A stretch of DNA of 9,038 nucleotides, from NCBI GenBank assembly GCA_018055515.1, contig JAGPHL010000112.1, positions 1 through 9,038 on the forward strand. Direction: 5' to 3'. The translations under genes were made by a program, and so were the position numbers. Below the pieces are notes generated by a model. It was not told where the DNA came from. It did no database searches and saw only the letters and a program-made list of their open reading frames with translations. Numbering within the stretch: position 1 is the first letter of the stretch; each line of letters begins with the position of its first letter. Source of the DNA: Anaerolineae bacterium (lineage in GTDB: Bacteria > Chloroflexota > Anaerolineae > B4-G1 > SLSP01). Shown in pieces: positions 6,078 to 9,038 of the stretch.

Positions 6078-8795
6078 ATGGCCTTGCGCACGCGACTTGC
6101 CCTTGACGGTTCCTGGGATTTCTGGCGTGAGACGGCCCCGGCGGACGTGCTGTCCGTGTCCGTCCCGGCCCCCTGGCAGGCGACCCCCGCCCTGCGCACC
6201 TTCACCGGCGTGGGCTGGTATCGCCGTTGCCTGGAGCTGCCCGCCTCATGGCTGACGGCAGACCGCGCGGTGATCCTGCACTTCGGCGCGGTGGACTACA
6301 GCGCTGAAGTCTGGCTCAACGACGTCCCCGTCGGCGCGCACGAGGGCGGCTACCTGCCCTTCGAGCTGGACGTCACCGCCGCCGCCCGGCCCGGCATGAA
6401 CTGCCTCACGCTGCGCGTCAGCGACCCGCTGGAGCTCTTCCCCGAAATCCCCCACGGCAAACAATCCTGGTACGGGATGCTCTCCGGCCTCTGGCAATCC
6501 GTCTGGGCCGAAAGCCGCCCCGCCACCCACATCCAGCACGTGCAGATCGCGCCGCGGACCGCGGAAGTCGGCGTCGCCGTGCGCCTCAACCGCGAGCTGC
6601 CCCCGGCATCCCGCCTGCGCTACGAGATTTTCGCGCCCGACGGCCAGCTCTGCGCCTCGCTGGAGAGCGCCTCCCTCACCCCCACGCTGCCCGTCCCCGC
6701 GCCGCTGCTGTGGGATCTCGACACGCCGCACCTCTACACCCTGCGCGTCACCCTCGACGGCGCCGCCCCCGATAGCGTCAGCGAGACCTTCGGCTTCCGC
6801 ACCATCGAGGCCCGCGAGGGACGGCTCTGGCTCAACGGCCGGCCGCTGTACCTGCGCGCCGCGCTCGACCAGGATTACTACCCGGAGACCCTCTGCACGC
6901 CTCCCTCCGAGGCCTTCCTCGAAGCGCAGTTCCGCCAGGCCCGGGCCATGGGCCTCAACTGCCTGCGCCTCCACATCAAGATCGCCGACCCGCGCTACTA
7001 CGCCGCCGCCGACCGCGTGGGACTGCTCATCTGGACGGAGCTGCCCAACGCGCAATACCTCACGCCGGATGCGCAGCGGCGCGCCCGCGAGACCCTGGCC
7101 GGCATGGTGGCCCGCGACGGCCAGCACCCCAGCATCATCATCTGGACCCTCATCAACGAGAGCTGGGGCATTGATCTGACCGATCCCGCGCAGCGCGCCT
7201 GGCTCGCGGAGACCTACGCCTATCTCCGGCGGCTGGACCCGACCCGCCTGATTGTGGATAATTCCGCCTGCGGGGGCAACGCGCACGTCGTCACCGACAT
7301 CGAGGACTTCCACAACTACGCCGCCATCCCCGATCACGCCCCGTACTGGCGCGAGTGGGTCGCGCGCTACGCCGCCCGTCCCTGGTGGACGTTCGCGCGC
7401 GCCTACAGCACGCACGCGGAGTGGCAGACGTTCCTGCGCGATCCGTGGGACACTCCCCCCGGCCCGCCGGCCCCCGAAGTCCAGCGGCGCGGCGACGAGC
7501 CGTTGATCCTTTCCGAATTCGGGAATTGGGGCCTGCCGCAGGTGAGCCGCCTGCTCGAGGCGGACGGCAGCGAGCCGTGGTGGTTCGAGACCGGCGCGGA
7601 GTGGGGCAACGGCGTCGTCTACCCGCACGGGGTGGAGGCGCGCTACGCCCATTATCACCTGGAGCGCGCCTTCCCCACCCTGGAAGCGCTGGTCGCGGCC
7701 AGCCAGCGTCTGGAATACGCCGCGCTCAAGTACGAGATCGAACAAATCCGGCGCCATTCCAGCCTGGCGGGCTACGTCATCACCGAATTCACCGACGTCC
7801 ACTGGGAATGCAACGGCCTGTTGGACCTGCACCGCCATCCCAAGGACTTCTTCCCCGCCCTGCGCGCGCTCAACAGCGATGACTTCATCATCCCCGAATG
7901 GGAGCGGCTGGCCTATTGGAGCGGCGAGGAGTGCGCGCTGACGCTGGCGCTCGCGCATTTCTCCTCCGCCGACCTGCGCGAGAGCCGGCTGGAATGGGAA
8001 GTGGAAGGGCAACCGACGCTGCGGGGCGCTCTGGGACCGCTCGCGCCGCGCCCGGCGGACGTCACCCCGGTGGGACGCCTGACCTTCCGGGCGCCGGAGG
8101 TTTCCCATCCCCTGCGGCTCCGGCTGACGCTGCGCCTGTTGCAGGCGGAGGGGACGCCGGCGGCGGAGCACGCGCAGGAGGTCTTCGTCTTCCCGCCCTG
8201 CGCTGCCCCCGGCGAGCTTCGCGTCTACGCGCCGGAGCTGGAGACGCCGCTGCGCGCGTTGGGATACACGCCGGTGGACACGCTCGCGGCGGCCGATCTC
8301 GCCGTGGCGCTGACCCTGACGGATGCGCTGCGCGCGTACCTGTTGCAGGGCGGGGCCGTGCTGTGGCTCGCGGAAAACGCGGACGCGCTCCAGACGCACG
8401 TGGGAGGGATCAGCATCGTCCCGAGGCGCGGGAGCGATTGGCAGGGCGATTGGGCCAGCAGTCTGAGCTGGATTTGCAAGGATCGGCTCTTTAGCGCGCT
8501 GCCGACCGCCGGCGAGGTGGATTTTCTCTTCGCCGACCTGACGCCGGAGCAGGTCATCGTGGGCCTCCATCCCCGCGACTTTGCCGTGGACGTGCACGCC
8601 GGGTTGACGGTGGGCTGGTTGCACAAGACGGTGGGCCTGATTGCGGAACGGCGGGTGGGGCAGACGGGGCGGGTGCTCATCTCCACCTTTCGTTTGAGCG
8701 CGCGCCTGGCGGAGAATCCCGTGGCCGCGTGGATGTTCCGCGATCTGATTTTGGGACTTGCGCATAATCTGAACTTGTGCTATACTATGGAGTAG
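6078..8795 (+). CDS. Glycoside hydrolase family 2-type enzyme with long C-terminal extension
   Basis: A 905-residue retaining glycosidase of the GH2 type (family members act as beta-galactosidase, beta-glucuronidase, beta-mannosidase or arabinosidase). No signal peptide, so cytoplasmic. The N-terminal jelly-roll domain is about 1-150 (LDGSWDFW, VGWYRR, SGLWQSVWAE), then an immunoglobulin-like domain to about 240, then a TIM barrel about 245-605. Glu361 in TLINESWG is the predicted acid/base and Glu480 in LILSEFGNWG the predicted nucleophile. Residues 606-905 are extra: a beta-rich part, then an alpha/beta-looking part with LLQGGAVLWLAEN (755-767) that resembles glutamine-amidotransferase-like domains in other glycosidases (inferred). 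AAAGGA (6065-6070) sits 7 nt before the ATG. The 96-bp gap from the GH43 gene shows no strong promoter, so it is probably the last gene of the operon. Specificity is unresolved; a linkage in an arabinose- or galactose-containing oligosaccharide fits the context. Confidence 0.9.
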   Translation: MALRTRLALDGSWDFWRETAPADVLSVSVPAPWQATPALRTFTGVGWYRRCLELPASWLTADRAVILHFGAVDYSAEVWLNDVPVGAHEGGYLPFELDVTAAARPGMNCLTLRVSDPLELFPEIPHGKQSWYGMLSGLWQSVWAESRPATHIQHVQIAPRTAEVGVAVRLNRELPPASRLRYEIFAPDGQLCASLESASLTPTLPVPAPLLWDLDTPHLYTLRVTLDGAAPDSVSETFGFRTIEAREGRLWLNGRPLYLRAALDQDYYPETLCTPPSEAFLEAQFRQARAMGLNCLRLHIKIADPRYYAAADRVGLLIWTELPNAQYLTPDAQRRARETLAGMVARDGQHPSIIIWTLINESWGIDLTDPAQRAWLAETYAYLRRLDPTRLIVDNSACGGNAHVVTDIEDFHNYAAIPDHAPYWREWVARYAARPWWTFARAYSTHAEWQTFLRDPWDTPPGPPAPEVQRRGDEPLILSEFGNWGLPQVSRLLEADGSEPWWFETGAEWGNGVVYPHGVEARYAHYHLERAFPTLEALVAASQRLEYAALKYEIEQIRRHSSLAGYVITEFTDVHWECNGLLDLHRHPKDFFPALRALNSDDFIIPEWERLAYWSGEECALTLALAHFSSADLRESRLEWEVEGQPTLRGALGPLAPRPADVTPVGRLTFRAPEVSHPLRLRLTLRLLQAEGTPAAEHAQEVFVFPPCAAPGELRVYAPELETPLRALGYTPVDTLAAADLAVALTLTDALRAYLLQGGAVLWLAENADALQTHVGGISIVPRRGSDWQGDWASSLSWICKDRLFSALPTAGEVDFLFADLTPEQVIVGLHPRDFAVDVHAGLTVGWLHKTVGLIAERRVGQTGRVLISTFRLSARLAENPVAAWMFRDLILGLAHNLNLCYTME
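8758..8786 (+). promoter_or_regulatory. Extended -10 promoter inside the GH2 gene end
   Basis: TGCTATACT (8778-8786) is a full extended -10 element (TG-N-TATACT, 5 of 6 to TATAAT). A partial -35, TTGCGC (8758-8763), is exactly 17 bp upstream of the hexamer. Transcription would begin near 8793, at the GH2 stop codon, and read into the structured region 8798-9038. It probably drives a downstream gene or a small RNA. Confidence 0.45.
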
Positions 8796-8797
8796 CA

Positions 8798-8854
8798 AGC
8801 GTATGTCACAGCCAGAAGGCCCCCAAAAGGGGGGTGAAAAAGGAGTCATACGCT
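8798..8854 (+). promoter_or_regulatory. Nested stem-loop after the GH2 gene
   Basis: AGCGTATG (8798-8805) pairs perfectly with CATACGCT (8847-8854). Inside it CCCCC (8820-8824) pairs with GGGGG (8829-8833) across an AAAA loop. The T-runs needed for an intrinsic terminator are missing. It lies at the predicted 5' end of the transcript from the promoter at 8758-8786, so it could be a leader structure, or alternatively a 3' protective structure for the GH2 mRNA. Confidence 0.5.
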
Positions 8855-8856
8855 GA
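8803..8856 (+). CDS. Possible 17-residue leader peptide ORF
   Basis: ATG at 8803 opens MSQPEGPQKGGEKGVIR and stops at TGA 8854-8856. GGAG (8789-8792) lies 10 nt upstream. The ORF is almost exactly contained in the stem-loop 8798-8854, and its stop overlaps a possible CTG start at 8853. There is no similarity that I recognise; it may be chance. Confidence 0.15.
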   Translation: MSQPEGPQKGGEKGVIR

Positions 8857-8951
8857 ACCTGGACAGGTGGGGGAAAAGAGTGGTCTCGGGCTTTCTGGGC
8901 CCCGTCGCGTGGGGAATCGCGAGCGGATTTTGGGATAAATCACCGCAGTAA
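8853..8951 (+). CDS. Possible 32-residue Trp-rich small ORF
   Basis: From CTG 8853 the frame runs 32 residues to TAA 8949-8951, including RWGKRVV and GPVAWGIASGFWDKSPQ. AAGGAG (8840-8845) is 7 nt before the CTG, an ideal spacing, and the CTG overlaps the stop of the preceding tiny ORF. An in-frame GTG at 8880, preceded by AGGTGG (8865-8870), gives a 23-residue alternative. The peptide is Gly- and Trp-rich and mildly hydrophobic. CTG initiation is rare, so this is only a candidate. Confidence 0.15.
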   Translation: MNLDRWGKRVVSGFLGPVAWGIASGFWDKSPQ

Positions 8952-8980
8952 GTGGGAAAAAATCTCAAAATCCAAAGGAG

Positions 8981-9019
8981 GGTCAGAAAGCATACAATGC
9001 TCGAGAGGGCATTGAGACC
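8981..9019 (+). promoter_or_regulatory. Stem-loop enclosing a possible start codon
   Basis: CAATGC (8995-9000) pairs with GCATTG (9009-9014) around an 8-nt loop, and GGTC (8981-8984) pairs with GACC (9016-9019) to close an asymmetric internal loop. The ATG at 8997-8999 lies within the inner stem, and the last bases of the Shine-Dalgarno AAAGGAGG (8974-8981) touch the outer stem. It could limit translation of the gene starting at 8997. Confidence 0.35.
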
Positions 9020-9038
9020 AGGAGAGCACGCTGTGCTG
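8997..9038 (+). CDS. Possible start of the next gene (partial)
   Basis: ATG at 8997 opens MLERALRPGEHAVL, which stays open to the window edge. A very strong Shine-Dalgarno AAAGGAGG (8974-8981) lies 15 nt upstream, longer than usual, though the stem-loop between them could shorten the effective distance. Only 14 residues are visible, too few to name a family. No other plausible start follows the Shine-Dalgarno at closer spacing. Confidence 0.35.
   Translation, partial: MLERALRPGEHAVL

Noticed and set aside
6246..8849. Long minus-strand open frame of 867 codons
   Set aside because: It is the antisense shadow of the GH2 gene, whose catalytic motifs are clear on the + strand.

Overview
The window looks like part of a GC-rich bacterial genome, most probably a Chloroflexota (Anaerolineae-like) organism. 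This is inferred from the style of the lipoprotein signal peptides, the carbohydrate-operon layout and the dense intergenic palindromes; no marker gene confirms it. All convincing genes lie on the + strand and form one carbohydrate uptake and degradation operon (835-8795).

Positions 1-834 carry no convincing gene. They hold a stack of repeats: a perfect 17-bp-arm palindrome overlapping a four-run G-quadruplex motif, a seven-unit octamer array, and a cloverleaf-like three-hairpin element. These lead into an AT-rich control region with three helically phased direct repeats, a good sigma-70-type promoter (TTGACA-17 bp-TAATAT) and two palindromes in a long 5' leader.

Positions 835-4008 encode an ABC sugar importer: a lipoprotein substrate-binding protein, then two MalF/MalG-type permeases. 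A perfect 15-bp stem-loop separates the binding-protein gene from the permease genes. No ATPase gene is present, so a shared ATPase encoded elsewhere is likely.

Positions 4013-5981 encode two closely related GH43-type glycosidases in tandem. The first is a predicted lipoprotein outside the membrane; the second has lost the signal peptide and is predicted cytoplasmic. Positions 6078-8795 encode a cytoplasmic GH2-type glycoside hydrolase with a long C-terminal extension.

A simple model fits the operon. The exported GH43 releases oligosaccharides at the cell surface, the importer takes them up, and the cytoplasmic GH43 and GH2 enzymes finish hydrolysis. An arabinose-containing plant polysaccharide (arabinan, arabinogalactan or arabinoxylan) is the likeliest substrate, but the sequence does not prove it.

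Positions 8796-9038 hold no clear complete gene. An extended -10 promoter at the very end of the GH2 gene, nested stem-loops, two possible tiny ORFs and a possible next gene start at 8997, with its start codon buried in a hairpin, suggest a structured leader or small RNA.
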